Positions 55,371 to 64,000 are shown, numbered from the stretch's first letter. The stretch is 64,000 nt of DNA from Opitutales bacterium UBA2995 (GCA_002346535.1 DDZZ01000010.1:13583-77582); one strand, 5' to 3'. Numbers and translations: made by a program. The notes: a model not told the origin generated them from the sequence alone.

Positions 55371-55508
55371 TTGGTATTTTCTTTTTCAGGGCCGTTTATC
55401 ACAAGTTGTATATCAGTTACGATCAGGCGATAATAGGGGTTTTAGAGTATCGACTATTTCTGTCCCATCGCCTTCTTCGATAAGCGCTTTTCCAATGTAT
55501 TCTTTCAT
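55361..55508 (-). pseudogene. Small gene with a frameshift, head of the leftward operon
   Basis: ATG 55508 opens MKEYIGKALIEEGDGTEIVD, then TLKPLLSPDRN and a stop at 55413. A second frame picks up with NPYYRLIVTDIQLVINGPEK, then ENTKWS and TAA 55361-55363, overlapping the next ATG by 10 bases. The two halves look like one protein of about 49 residues broken by a frameshift near DTLK/NPYY. The family is not recognised. Confidence 0.4.
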
Positions 55509-55730
55509 GAGTGTATATGGGCTAAAATATTAAAAGAAGTTTAACTGTCTCTTTCGAAAGGAAAATTATAAGTTTCCGTATGTTTGCAACAAAGTTTGGA
55601 GCAGTTTCTAATATTTGAATAATTTTAAGCCGACATTCGCTATTGAAATAAGTGGATTTCTTTCATGCGGACTTGCTAAGTTGCGACAATAACCATTGAC
55701 CCCGGATTACTTGGCCTAATCGTTTCCGAA

Positions 55731-56423
55731 GTGAAAATTGGTGCTTTATTTGATTGGGACGGGGTGGTAATCGATTCCTCGAAAGCCCACGAACAAAGCT
55801 GGGAGCTCTTGGCTGAGGAAGAAGGAAAACCATTACCGGAAGGTCATTTTAAGGCGGGCTTTGGGCGGAAGAATCAGTATATTATCCCAAATATCCTCCA
55901 ATGGACGATCGATGCAGAGGAAATTGAAAGGCTAGGGGACCGCAAAGAAGCACTCTACCGGGTTATCGTGGCTGAAAAAGGGGTCGACCTTATACCCGGA
56001 ATTGAAGCGTTTTTGGAAAGCCTTAATGAATCAGGAATTCGATGCGCTGTTGGTTCTTCAACTCCTCGCAAAAATGTGGAGACGATAATAGAAATGTTAA
56101 ACCTTGGAAGTTATTTTCAGGCAATCGTTTGCGCGGAGGATGTGAGACAAGGCAAGCCCCATCCGGAAGTATTTCTCACGGTTGCAGCCCGACTGAATAG
56201 AGAGCCCCAAAATTGCGCCGTATTCGAGGACGCCGTGTTCGGGTTGCAGGCAGCCAAAGCCGGTGGGATGAAAGCTATCGCCCTTTCTAGCACACATTCT
56301 TTAGACGTTATGAATGCCTGCGAAACGGATCTTATCTTAGAGAATTTTTTAAACTTCAACTCAAATGAGTTAGTAAAAATTTTTGAACCACAGATTGATA
56401 CAGATTTACCGCTTCTAATTTAA
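55731..56423 (+). CDS. HAD-superfamily phosphatase, beta-phosphoglucomutase-like
   Basis: A 230-residue cytosolic HAD-IA protein. The nucleophile motif is FDWDGVVIDS (8-17), with Asp 9 and Asp 11. The alpha-helical cap follows (about 18-85). Motif II is VGSSTPRKN near 106, motif III Lys is in GKPHPEVFL near 142, and motif IV is VFEDAVFGLQAAKAGG. That set matches phosphosugar phosphatases and beta-phosphoglucomutases; the cap decides substrate and cannot be read here. It starts at GTG 55731. Confidence 0.87.
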   Translation: MKIGALFDWDGVVIDSSKAHEQSWELLAEEEGKPLPEGHFKAGFGRKNQYIIPNILQWTIDAEEIERLGDRKEALYRVIVAEKGVDLIPGIEAFLESLNESGIRCAVGSSTPRKNVETIIEMLNLGSYFQAIVCAEDVRQGKPHPEVFLTVAARLNREPQNCAVFEDAVFGLQAAKAGGMKAIALSSTHSLDVMNACETDLILENFLNFNSNELVKIFEPQIDTDLPLLI

Positions 56424-56502
56424 TTTGAACCTTTCTGTCTGAATTCTTTCTTTGCGTTTGTTATACTTTTGCGGTTACTTTCGAACAACCAATTTTCTAT
56501 AT

Positions 56503-57942
56503 ATGCCTCAAAAAAAGAAGCTGAGTCTGACTACGAAAATCTTAATCGGCATGTTTTCAGGTATTGCGCTGGGAAGCCTGCTCAATGCCACATTACAGGG
56601 AAATGTAACGATCAATGATTACCTGATTGAAGGTGTGTTCGCCATTATGGGTACTATTTTTATAAACGCCCTGAAAATGCTGGTAGTTCCTCTGGTATTG
56701 GTTTCTTTGATTTGTGGGACCGCTGCGCTGGACGATGCGCGAAAGGTAGGAACCGTGGGAGTGAAAGCAGTAAGTTTATACCTTATGACAACAGCTATTG
56801 CTATAACCCTTGCACTTGTTTTCGCGCTTATCGTAGATCCTGGGAAAGGTATAGATCCCAGCAAATTTATTGAAAAAAAGGCACCTGTAAAATCAGCCGT
56901 GGAAAACCAAGTGGATGAGCTGGAAAGCGAGCTGGATGCCGTAAAAGCGGTCATGAATACGGTGTCTATCAACCAACTTCAATTGACACCTCCTTTTGAC
57001 CTAGATAGCGAAAAAGAAGATGATACATTACCGGTGTTTGTTCCTGGAAATGCCCCTCCGCTCAAGGATGTAATTATCAACCTCTTCCCCAGCAATCCAT
57101 TTCAAGCTATGGCTCAAGGCAATATGCTGCAGATCATTGTCTTTGCCGTGCTCTTTGGGATTGCCCTGACCATGGCAGGTGAAAGTGGGAAAAAGATTTT
57201 GTCGATCTTTCAGGAATTGAATGAAGTGGTTATGAAATTAGTTCTGATTCTCATCGAATTAGCGCCCTATGGCGTTTTTTGTCTGGTGAGCCGAACTTTC
57301 GCGACGCAAGGGTTTGATGCGATATGGCCCTTGGCCAAATATTTCTTCCTGGTGGTAGGAGTACTCATTCTTCACGCGGTGGTTACCTACCCGACACTTC
57401 TAAAAGTGCTCACCGGGCTCAACCCGTTAATGTTTTTGAAAAAAATGCGTGGCGCACAAATCTTTGCCTTTAGCACGGCAAGCAGCAACGCCACTATTCC
57501 AGTTACACTTGAAACAGTCGAAAAACGCTTGGGAGTTAACAAATCGGTTGCCTCTTTTACCGTACCGCTTGGAGCTACGATTAACATGGATGGCACGGCC
57601 ATTATGCAAGGTGCAGCTACTATTTTTATAGCCCAAGCCTATGGGGTTGATTTGGCTTTTGGAGATTTGATGACCGTGATCATTACTGCGACGCTTGCAT
57701 CTATTGGCACTGCTGGAGTACCGAGCGCAGGGCTCATTATGCTTTCGATCGTTTTGATTCAGCTCGGTTTACCAGTGGATGCAATTGCCATCATCTGGGG
57801 TATCGACCGATTACTTGATATGTTACGAACTTCCGTGAACATTACCGGCGATGCCATGGTCACCTCTATTGTTGGGAAATGGGAGAGACAAGTAAATGAA
57901 AGTACATTCAACAAATGGTTGAGAGCAGACGAGGTCGAATAG
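56503..57942 (+). CDS. Dicarboxylate/amino acid:cation symporter (DAACS family)
   Basis: A 479-residue membrane symporter of the GltP/DctA fold. Landmarks are KILIGMFSGIALGSLLN (first helix), NALKMLVVPLVLVSLICGTA, FAFSTASSNATIPVTLETVE (hairpin 1, Ser-rich), PLGATINMDGTAIMQGAATI (helix 7 NMDGT motif), TLASIGTAGVPSAGLIML (hairpin 2) and WGIDRLLDMLRTSVNITGDA (helix 8 with substrate-binding Asp/Arg/Asn). A polar insert of about 80 residues (115-195) sits between helices 3 and 4. Cargo is an acidic amino acid or C4-dicarboxylate. ATG 56503 is chosen over the weaker TTG 56452. uvrB follows 13 bases after. Confidence 0.9.
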   Translation: MPQKKKLSLTTKILIGMFSGIALGSLLNATLQGNVTINDYLIEGVFAIMGTIFINALKMLVVPLVLVSLICGTAALDDARKVGTVGVKAVSLYLMTTAIAITLALVFALIVDPGKGIDPSKFIEKKAPVKSAVENQVDELESELDAVKAVMNTVSINQLQLTPPFDLDSEKEDDTLPVFVPGNAPPLKDVIINLFPSNPFQAMAQGNMLQIIVFAVLFGIALTMAGESGKKILSIFQELNEVVMKLVLILIELAPYGVFCLVSRTFATQGFDAIWPLAKYFFLVVGVLILHAVVTYPTLLKVLTGLNPLMFLKKMRGAQIFAFSTASSNATIPVTLETVEKRLGVNKSVASFTVPLGATINMDGTAIMQGAATIFIAQAYGVDLAFGDLMTVIITATLASIGTAGVPSAGLIMLSIVLIQLGLPVDAIAIIWGIDRLLDMLRTSVNITGDAMVTSIVGKWERQVNESTFNKWLRADEVE

Positions 57943-57955
57943 TTGAACTGTCGAT

Positions 57956-59962
57956 ATGAACAAAGCCTTTAAATTAGTGGCTGATTACAATCCTCGTGGC
58001 GATCAACCTGAGGCGATTGAAGCTCTCGTAAATTCGGTTCGGGCCGGAAATCGCTTCCAAACTTTATTGGGGGTAACCGGATCCGGGAAAACCTTCACCA
58101 TGGCCAATATTATCGAGCAACTACAGAGACCGACCCTGATCATTTCGCATAACAAGACATTGGCTGCTCAATTGTATTCGGAGTTTAAGAACTTTTTCCC
58201 GGAAAATGCGGTCGAGTATTTTGTAAGCTACTACGATTATTATCAACCGGAGGCTTACGTTCCGTCGACGGATACGTATATAGAAAAAGACTCTTCAATA
58301 AACGATGAGATTGAACGTCTGAGAATCGCCGCTACCAGTTCCTTAATCAGCCGAAAAGATGTCCTCGTGGTGGCCAGCGTGTCCTGCATATATGGCCTAG
58401 GCTCTCCGGAAGATTTTCAGGAGCTGATGATTCCATTACGCCTAGGCGAGGATATGGGGCGGGATCCACTGCTTCACAAATTGGTGGACAACCAGTACAA
58501 CCGAAACGACGTGAACCTATCGCGAGGCAACTTTCGGGTTCGCGGCGATGTTGTGGACATCTTCCCTGCTTATATGGAAACCGCTATTCGAATAGAATTC
58601 TGGGGCGATGAAGTAAACAGTATCAAAGAGCTGGACCCCCTCACCGGTGATAGCGCAGCTTCTCTAAATCACTTCGATTTGTACCCGGCCAATCAATACC
58701 TTACTACTAAAGGCAAGATTGAAGGTTCTCTGGGAGGAATTAGCGAGGAACTGGAGGAGCGGGTCGCGTATTTCGAATCAAGGGGCTTATTGTTAGAAGC
58801 CCAGCGCATCAGAATGCGTACCGAGTTCGATCTCGAACAGCTTCAAGAACTGGGATTCTGCAGCGGTATTGAAAATTATTCTGTGTGGTTCAGTGGGAGA
58901 AAGGCCGGCGAAAGGCCCTTTTGCCTGATAGATTTTTTTCCTGAAGATATGTTTATAATCCTTGACGAAAGCCATGTTACCCTTCCTCAGATCGGCGGTA
59001 TGTTTGAAGGAGACCGCTCACGAAAAACGACTTTGGTAGAACATGGGTTTCGTCTTCCCTCTGCACTTGATAATCGACCCATGAATATAGACGAGTTTAT
59101 GGCTCTTGCGAAGCAGATACTTTTTGTTTCCGCCACGCCTAGACCTTTTGAAATACAGAATTCTCCAGTCGTCGCCAAGCAGATCATTCGGCCTACGGGT
59201 TTGCTGGACCCCATTATGGAGGTACACTCCACCAAAGGTCAGGTTGAACACTTGATTGGAGAAATCAAAAATGCGGCGGAATCCCGGGAACGCGTATTGG
59301 TTACTACCCTGACCAAACGGATGTCTGAAGATCTCACAACCTACTTGAAAGAAGCGAAGGTAAAAGTGGAGTATCTTCATTCAGACATCGATGCCATCGA
59401 ACGTGTAGAAATATTATGCCGGTTGAGGGCAGGGGACTTTGACGCCCTCGTCGGGGTAAATTTACTTCGTGAAGGATTGGATCTTCCGGAAGTGGCTTTG
59501 GTGGCAATCCTGGATGCCGATAAGGAAGGATTCTTGCGAAATTACACCAGTCTTGTACAAACCGCAGGGAGGGCTGCGCGTCATGAAAAGGGAAGAGTCA
59601 TCCTTTACGCTGATGAACTCAACGATTCCTTGAAAAAGACCATCGAGGTAACCGCTTACCGAAGAGAAAAGCAGGAGAATTATAACTTGAAACACGGAAT
59701 CACTCCAAAAAGTGTAAAGCGGGCAGTGCAATTCAGTTTAGTCTACCAGTCCAAGCAGGAAGAATCGAATATAGTTACCGAAGCTCTGGGAATGGATGAA
59801 CGGAAGCAGGTGATCGCCGAGATGGAGCAGGAAATGCTTGAAGCTGCAGATAACCTTGAATTTGAGAGAGCAGCGCTGTTGAGGGACCAAATTTCAGTGC
59901 TAAAGACTGGCAAAGACGCTCCGAAGAAATCATTTAGTGGTCGTCGATACGGACGCAAATAA
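57956..59962 (+). CDS. uvrB: Excinuclease ABC subunit B
   Basis: A 668-residue DNA-damage recognition helicase of nucleotide excision repair. Walker A is GVTGSGKT (39-46). The beta-hairpin that opens DNA is in the FVSYYDYYQPEAYVPSTD segment (about 91-108). Motifs LIISHNKTLAAQLY, VASVSCIYGLGSPE, ILDESHVTLPQIGGM, FVSATPRPFE, LTKRMSEDL and VNLLREGLDLPEVALVAILD are in order. The C-terminal UvrC-binding coiled coil (MEQEMLEAADNLEFERAALL) is present. The length matches the family. Confidence 0.96.
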   Translation: MNKAFKLVADYNPRGDQPEAIEALVNSVRAGNRFQTLLGVTGSGKTFTMANIIEQLQRPTLIISHNKTLAAQLYSEFKNFFPENAVEYFVSYYDYYQPEAYVPSTDTYIEKDSSINDEIERLRIAATSSLISRKDVLVVASVSCIYGLGSPEDFQELMIPLRLGEDMGRDPLLHKLVDNQYNRNDVNLSRGNFRVRGDVVDIFPAYMETAIRIEFWGDEVNSIKELDPLTGDSAASLNHFDLYPANQYLTTKGKIEGSLGGISEELEERVAYFESRGLLLEAQRIRMRTEFDLEQLQELGFCSGIENYSVWFSGRKAGERPFCLIDFFPEDMFIILDESHVTLPQIGGMFEGDRSRKTTLVEHGFRLPSALDNRPMNIDEFMALAKQILFVSATPRPFEIQNSPVVAKQIIRPTGLLDPIMEVHSTKGQVEHLIGEIKNAAESRERVLVTTLTKRMSEDLTTYLKEAKVKVEYLHSDIDAIERVEILCRLRAGDFDALVGVNLLREGLDLPEVALVAILDADKEGFLRNYTSLVQTAGRAARHEKGRVILYADELNDSLKKTIEVTAYRREKQENYNLKHGITPKSVKRAVQFSLVYQSKQEESNIVTEALGMDERKQVIAEMEQEMLEAADNLEFERAALLRDQISVLKTGKDAPKKSFSGRRYGRK

Positions 59963-60599
59963 AAGAGCTCAATAGTGAGTATATGCCCTTTATTGGTAGT
60001 ATTCGGTTCAGTCTAAGAATGATTTATACTTTGTTGTCCAAAAGTTTAGGAGTAGATCGCTCCAGTAATTCTTTAAGTGAAGGAATTTCCTATAGATATT
60101 GCGATTAACACGGATGTGCTGAAATTTTCAGGTACAGAAGCAGCCCAACAAGGAATAAACCAAATCGGTCGGACTGAGGACATCACCATTTCGCCTGTTA
60201 TAGGTCTTTTACCCTGGTTCTATGATTCCGTTGCAAATTTTTTGCCATAGGAATTGATTAGCAGGCGTAAAATTTGCACAAATCCAACTGTTCTGATCGA
60301 AGACTTATAAAACGCTAATTTACCTGGCAAAATAATTAAAGGGTGTATTTTGACAGAAAGTGCCATCTGTTGGAGCCAAAACAGCCTCGTTTATTTCACA
60401 CAGTCTTTGCCTATAACCTTTTGAAGCAGGATGCCTCATCTAGTCATGATTTCAGGGGGCGAATTTGTTCCGAGGAGAATTCGCGACGAAAAGACCGGGC
60501 CATCAAAGGTGGAAACGGACCACTGCAGTTTAAATCTACCCATGTCAAAAATAGGGTCGTCAAAAAGCCTCACGGTCACCGAGACTTTCGAACATAGAT
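59963..60599. other. Intergenic region with a possible remnant
   Basis: A plus-strand frame at 60077-60250 (GTG start) reads KEFPIDIAINTDVLKFSGTE, then AAQQGINQIGRTEDITISPV and a hydrophobic end. It looks protein-like, resembling the start of a propeller-type protein (RTEDI-ISP), but is too short to name. A 7-bp inverted repeat GCGAATT...AATTCGC lies near 60459-60484. The rest is unassigned. Confidence 0.35.
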
Positions 60600-60674
60600 T
60601 GGTGCCAGGGGGCAGATTTGAACTGCCGACCAAGAGCTTATGAGTCTCCTGCTCTACCCCTGAGCTACCCTGGC
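60600..60674 (-). tRNA. tRNA with CAU anticodon (Met elongator, or Ile2)
   Basis: Read on the minus strand, the 75-base gene has acceptor GCCAGGG/CCCTGGC, D arm GCTC-AGGGGTA-GAGC, anticodon loop CTCATAA (CAU), T arm GGCAG-TTCAAAT-CTGCC, and an encoded CCA end. The anticodon stem GGAGA/GCTCT has a G-U pair at 27-43 and an A-G mismatch at 31-39. G1-C72 rules out a typical initiator. Elongator Met and lysidine-modified Ile2 tRNAs share this anticodon and cannot be told apart here. Confidence 0.9.
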
Positions 60675-60987
60675 ATTATTGAAAATGCGGATCAAAGGAG
60701 TTATCTACCTTAAGTCAAGTGCTACCAGAAAATGGAATGTATGCTACTTATCATGAATTTAAGGATCATGTGAAGTTTTGTCGACTAGATCACCAGCCGT
60801 AAACTTGAAAAGCGAAGGCGGACATAAAACACATTTACGACAACAAGCCTACGACCTGATATGCCTCCCAAGGCATGCCATGGGTCTCCAAAAATGTATC
60901 GCCGGCGCCTTCGGTAAAAATTGGCTTCGTATTTTAAGGGGGACTTGTTACATTCAAGTGCACTTCAATTATAATCTCCTATTCCTA

Positions 60988-61341
60988 ATGAAAAAGATCT
61001 TAGTTTTCGTCATTCTCAGCTGTCTATTTTTTACCGGTGCAGGCAACGCACAAAAGGCTGAAAGAGTCCAGCGACCTAATGAAAAGGCCCGCATCCCTCA
61101 TGATTTGATCAATGACGAGGTTCTGGCACCACTATTCTGTCATTTACGGGAAAGCCGGGCTACCATAAGACCACAGGTCATGGCCTTGAGAAGGCAATTG
61201 GCTGCTGCCGCAGATGAGGACAAAAATGCAATCAAACAGTCCATTCGTAAACTGATTCACTCCAATTGGCGGGCCCACCGCGAAATAAGACGGACGATCA
61301 AATCGAGGATTAGGGAGCTCCGCGCAGCGAGAAATGACTGA
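60988..61341 (+). CDS. Small secreted basic helical protein
   Basis: A 117-residue protein. The frame is open from 60778, but ATG 60988 opens MKKILVFVILSCLFFTGAGN, a clear signal peptide cut near NAQ. The mature part is about 95 residues, predicted helical and rich in Arg and Lys: RATIRPQVMALRRQLAAAAD, NAIKQSIRKLIHSNWRAHRE, then IRRTIKSRIRELRAARND. The pattern recalls small periplasmic helical proteins such as Spy/CpxP, but their LTxxQ motifs are missing, so no function is assigned. A strong terminator follows 25 bases after the stop. Confidence 0.7.
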   Translation: MKKILVFVILSCLFFTGAGNAQKAERVQRPNEKARIPHDLINDEVLAPLFCHLRESRATIRPQVMALRRQLAAAADEDKNAIKQSIRKLIHSNWRAHREIRRTIKSRIRELRAARND

Positions 61342-61366
61342 TTTCTTAATCACTAAAAACTTTTAC

Positions 61367-61396
61367 AGCGGCTTCCAATAGAGAAGCCGCTTTTTT
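61367..61396 (+). terminator. Rho-independent terminator
   Basis: A perfect 9-bp stem AGCGGCTTC / GAAGCCGCT with a 7-base loop (CAATAGA) is followed by a run of six T. It ends the transcript of the small basic protein gene and isolates the uronate genes that follow. Confidence 0.9.
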
Positions 61397-61479
61397 ATAT
61401 CCATATACAAGTGCTGTTTTTTGTAAAATTGATTAGATTTGATTTATCGCAAATTATTGCTGTTCTTCGGTGACTTTCG

Positions 61480-63345
61480 ATGAGTGTGATTAACGAATTT
61501 CTTCTGCAGAATAATATACGGATCTCAACAAATCCATGTGTCAGCCCTGATTTTTGCCTGGATTGGGATTCGCTGAAAAAGAATATCGAGGTCGACAGAG
61601 GCATCACGCGTTACCCCAAGAGCCAGTTTTCAACTGAGCATGGCATGTGGTCTATTCTTGAAGATGCCAACGGGGATCACGCATGGTGCCTGGAAGCCAT
61701 CTTTGATGATGCCATCCATATACTGTCGGGCGGTGTTGAAATACAGCACCGTTATTATTTTTCTGCAAGCTATGACAACTTGATCAAGGTGAAAAACATC
61801 GTTCAGGAATGTACTTGTGAGTGTACCATTTTTCCAAGGACATCCGAGCAACTTGGAACAAGTACTCTTGGCATAGGTGCTCGATTCACGACCTTGCATT
61901 GGACCGGGGTGGATTGGGCGATGGCGAATCTGGGGATTGGATTGACTGCTAACCAAAACAGCATACCTCGTGAGCTTGTTTATGATGTGAATGTAATGTT
62001 GGCGGATAAGCTGGAGACCGTACCTTTTCCCTTTATTGGCACCGACGTTCCTGAGGGGCACCAAGGTCAATCAGTGGAAGGAATGAGTCACGGAAGCGTA
62101 TTGGCCAAGCTCAAGGTAGGATTTCATCACCGGCGGATACCCTGGAGCTTTAATGCCGATCATCAGCCGATTGGTGGCAAGTTCGACAGTCGTGAAGACG
62201 CACTGGTAGCCGGTTGTTTATTCGCGTCCTATATCACCTTCGACTTATCTCCTGAATTAGCTATTACCGAAATCCCGGATTCTCCGGAAGCGAGAAGTGC
62301 TTACGTCGAAGATGAAATCGATTCCATATTGGTGACAAAAGTCAGAAACCGGGTTTCCCAAGTGGGACTTGAGCTTGACGAGGCAAAGTTCAATCAATTG
62401 CTCTGTTACGTTTGGCCTGCCATGAAAAAAATGAAAACGCGCGATGAAAAATATACGTCTGCCCGGAAATCAGCTTTTTCATGCGTCGAAGGGAGGGTTT
62501 ACTTGCGTGAGTTATCAATTGATGAACTTCCTGGTTTGACTACTCCCGAAACAACAGCGGTCATGCTGGCTCTCTGCGAGGCAATGGATATGCCCGCCAA
62601 TTTCGTCGCTCCGGCTTTTGGTTTTCAAAAAAATACTCCTTATGCAGATAACAAGGAACTCCGCTCCATGGTCGCACGACAATGGAACGTATGTGAAAAA
62701 CTGGGAGTAAGTATCGGATTTCATTCAGGATCCGGAAAATCCGGAGACAATTATCGGGTTTTAGGTGAAGTGACCCGGCAAAACCTGGAAATTAAAACCA
62801 GCGGCCGCTATACTTACGAAATGGGAGTTGCCTTGAGCCAATCCCAGGATCCAGGTGACCAAGCGCTATGGAGGGACTGGTATCAATTCACCATCGACCT
62901 GGCGGTTTCTGGTTCATTCAGCGAGAATGATACCGAGCAGAAGATGGCCCGCGAGTTTGTCGTTGTTTCCCTTCAATTTACAAATGCTGATGTAGACGTA
63001 TTTGCATCACCCGATACCTGCCGAACAGCTCTCGAGGCTCTGACACCCAGTCCGGATTACATGTTCTGGTTTGAATATAATTTCCTCTACGTTCTGGCTG
63101 CAGGTGGCGAGCCCTTAAAATCTGCCTTGGGTAACCACAATCAGCTAGGTTACCAGCAACGTTCTCGTTTTTATTCCATTAGTGAGGAAGGCCGCTTACG
63201 CTATGCAGTTCGCGTTGCCAAGTATATCGTTTTCCTTGCTGAAACAACCGGTCTAATAAATAAAGAAGTATGTGATGCCTCCGAAGCAAAATTAGAAGCC
63301 TATTCCTCGCTTCCGGATTTTATTGCTGATATTTCTGGTCTCTAA
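61480..63345 (+). CDS. UxaE-like tagaturonate epimerase family protein
   Basis: A 621-residue cytosolic protein. Features recalling UxaE (D-tagaturonate/D-fructuronate epimerase) are an early GIGARFTTLHW segment (about 130-140), HHRRIPWSFNADHQPIGGKF, and a late IGFHSGSGKSGDNYRVLGEV (about 419-438) followed by NLEIKTSGRYTYEM, matching the FHSGSDK...LKTAGT block of that family. Histidines in these blocks would bind the metal. It is longer than the UxaE proteins I recall. The next gene, 20 bases downstream, is altronate dehydratase, which fits the galacturonate pathway well. Assignment is by motif pattern plus context. Confidence 0.6.
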   Translation: MSVINEFLLQNNIRISTNPCVSPDFCLDWDSLKKNIEVDRGITRYPKSQFSTEHGMWSILEDANGDHAWCLEAIFDDAIHILSGGVEIQHRYYFSASYDNLIKVKNIVQECTCECTIFPRTSEQLGTSTLGIGARFTTLHWTGVDWAMANLGIGLTANQNSIPRELVYDVNVMLADKLETVPFPFIGTDVPEGHQGQSVEGMSHGSVLAKLKVGFHHRRIPWSFNADHQPIGGKFDSREDALVAGCLFASYITFDLSPELAITEIPDSPEARSAYVEDEIDSILVTKVRNRVSQVGLELDEAKFNQLLCYVWPAMKKMKTRDEKYTSARKSAFSCVEGRVYLRELSIDELPGLTTPETTAVMLALCEAMDMPANFVAPAFGFQKNTPYADNKELRSMVARQWNVCEKLGVSIGFHSGSGKSGDNYRVLGEVTRQNLEIKTSGRYTYEMGVALSQSQDPGDQALWRDWYQFTIDLAVSGSFSENDTEQKMAREFVVVSLQFTNADVDVFASPDTCRTALEALTPSPDYMFWFEYNFLYVLAAGGEPLKSALGNHNQLGYQQRSRFYSISEEGRLRYAVRVAKYIVFLAETTGLINKEVCDASEAKLEAYSSLPDFIADISGL

Positions 63346-63365
63346 CAATAGGTTTCCCCCAAGTT

Positions 63366-64000
63366 ATGAAAAACACAATCGTCATTGATCCTCTCGACAC
63401 CGTAGCCGTAGCGCTCAACGATTTAGAGCCAGGCACGGCTGTTACTGAGAAAATTAGCGCCACAGAAATGATTCCTGCAAAACACAAGGTTGCCCTAAAA
63501 GATTTTTCAAAAGGGGATCTGGTTCATATGTATGGAGTTACGGTCGGTGTCGCTGAACAAACCATCCCAGAGGGAGGATTGATCACCACGAAAAACTTGG
63601 AGCACCGAATTGATAACTATTCAGCGGAGGATCGGACGCCCAATATTGAATGGTCGCCCCACGATGTATCGAAATGGGAAGGGCGAACTTTTAATGGATA
63701 CCATCGTTCAGATGGACGAGTCGGTACTCAAAATGTGTGGCTGGTTGTTCCCTTGGTATTTTGTGAAAACCGAAATATCAATGTGATGCGTGAGGCGATA
63801 GCGGAAACCTTGGGAACCTCTCAACGCAATCGCTATGAAGACCTTTTCAAAAGGATGTCATTTCTTCGTGAACGGGGCGCTCCTAAAGAGAAATGGCTGG
63901 CTGAAGAACTGCCTGCTGAGGAAGAAATTATTAGTAGGCCTTTTCCAAATGTCGACGGTGTTAAGTTTCTGTTGCATGGAATGGGATGCGGAGGAATCAG
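63366..64000 (+). CDS. uxaA: Altronate dehydratase, N-terminal part (3' end outside window)
   Basis: The frame runs from ATG 63366 to the window edge without a stop, giving about 211 residues of a protein normally near 500. The N-terminal SAF domain includes TVAVALNDLEPGTAVTEKIS, KHKVALKDFSKGDLVHMYG and VTVGVAEQTIPEGGLITTKN. The catalytic domain opens with FNGYHRSDGRVGTQNVWLVV, the UxaA/GarD signature, and reaches LHGMGCGGIS at the edge, the start of a conserved Cys/Gly block. The enzyme dehydrates D-altronate to 2-keto-3-deoxygluconate, cytosolic and iron-dependent. It lies 20 bases after the UxaE-like gene, probably in one operon. Confidence 0.9.
   Translation, partial: MKNTIVIDPLDTVAVALNDLEPGTAVTEKISATEMIPAKHKVALKDFSKGDLVHMYGVTVGVAEQTIPEGGLITTKNLEHRIDNYSAEDRTPNIEWSPHDVSKWEGRTFNGYHRSDGRVGTQNVWLVVPLVFCENRNINVMREAIAETLGTSQRNRYEDLFKRMSFLRERGAPKEKWLAEELPAEEEIISRPFPNVDGVKFLLHGMGCGGI

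Noticed and set aside
55413..55508. Considered as a start of a formaldehyde-activating enzyme because of YIGKALIEEGDG
   Set aside because: Only about 12 residues are similar, and the following sequence does not match; no one-carbon genes are nearby.
1..64000. CRISPR arrays, prophage, integrase or insertion sequence
   Set aside because: No regularly spaced direct repeats, transposase, integrase or phage-type genes were found on reading either strand.

Overview
The window looks like part of a Verrucomicrobiota (PVC group) chromosome, probably from an aquatic polysaccharide degrader. The basis is gene content: many secreted sulfatases, a 'Piru_Ver/CxxCH' type membrane-bound dehydrogenase with a C-terminal haem, multihaem cytochromes paired with beta-propellers, long-loop MFS carriers, an SSS symporter, and a uronate locus at the right edge. 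Housekeeping genes (tig-clpP-clpX, alr, tsaB-like, dtd, mpg, hisA, uvrB, a tRNA) are scattered among them. No transposase, integrase, phage gene or CRISPR array was seen.

Layout. 1-7.1 kb: the end of a sulfatase, an MFS carrier, a secreted CBM9-like/PKD protein, a divergent Nramp-type transporter facing a LarA-like enzyme, and a wrecked sulfatase. 7.1-20.3 kb: a DUF4399 protein, a second MFS carrier, a cytochrome-PQQ sugar dehydrogenase followed closely by a sodium:solute symporter, a 1392-residue SGNH/propeller/HEAT/cytochrome protein, a sulfatase with two frameshifts, and a GT2 glycosyltransferase. 20.4-27.8 kb: a ribose-type sugar ABC system in which permease and binding protein are one polypeptide, gene remnants, and a polyphosphate-glucokinase-like kinase. 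27.8-41.4 kb: a SET-domain protein, dtd, mpg, alr/tsaB-like, tig-clpP-clpX, an M42 peptidase, hisA, an oligopeptide-binding protein and a flavoprotein disulfide reductase. 41.4-50.3 kb: an SDR protein, two tandem intact sulfatases, an enolase-superfamily enzyme, a ruined fatty acid desaturase, a ThDP enzyme and another ruined sulfatase. 50.4-55.5 kb: an overlapping leftward operon of TIM-barrel isomerase, five-haem cytochrome and secreted propeller. 55.7-64 kb: a HAD phosphatase, a dicarboxylate symporter, uvrB, a CAU tRNA, a small secreted basic protein, a UxaE-like epimerase and the start of altronate dehydratase.

How it works together. The likely theme is use of sulfated and acidic glycans. 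Sulfatases would strip sulfate, periplasmic PQQ/haem dehydrogenases would oxidise sugars, and SSS, ABC, MFS and dicarboxylate carriers would import products. The sugar kinase, enolase-superfamily, LarA-like and uronate enzymes would process them. These links are inferred from families and neighbourhood.

Two unusual themes stand out. First, there is heavy gene decay, often with both ends of a gene kept and the middle lost. Second, a dispersed REP-like element (core TGTAGGAGCNGCTTTA) occurs at five places, once as an inverted pair just before the permease-binding protein fusion. Coordinates of remnants and starts were worked out by hand-reading; no similarity search was possible.
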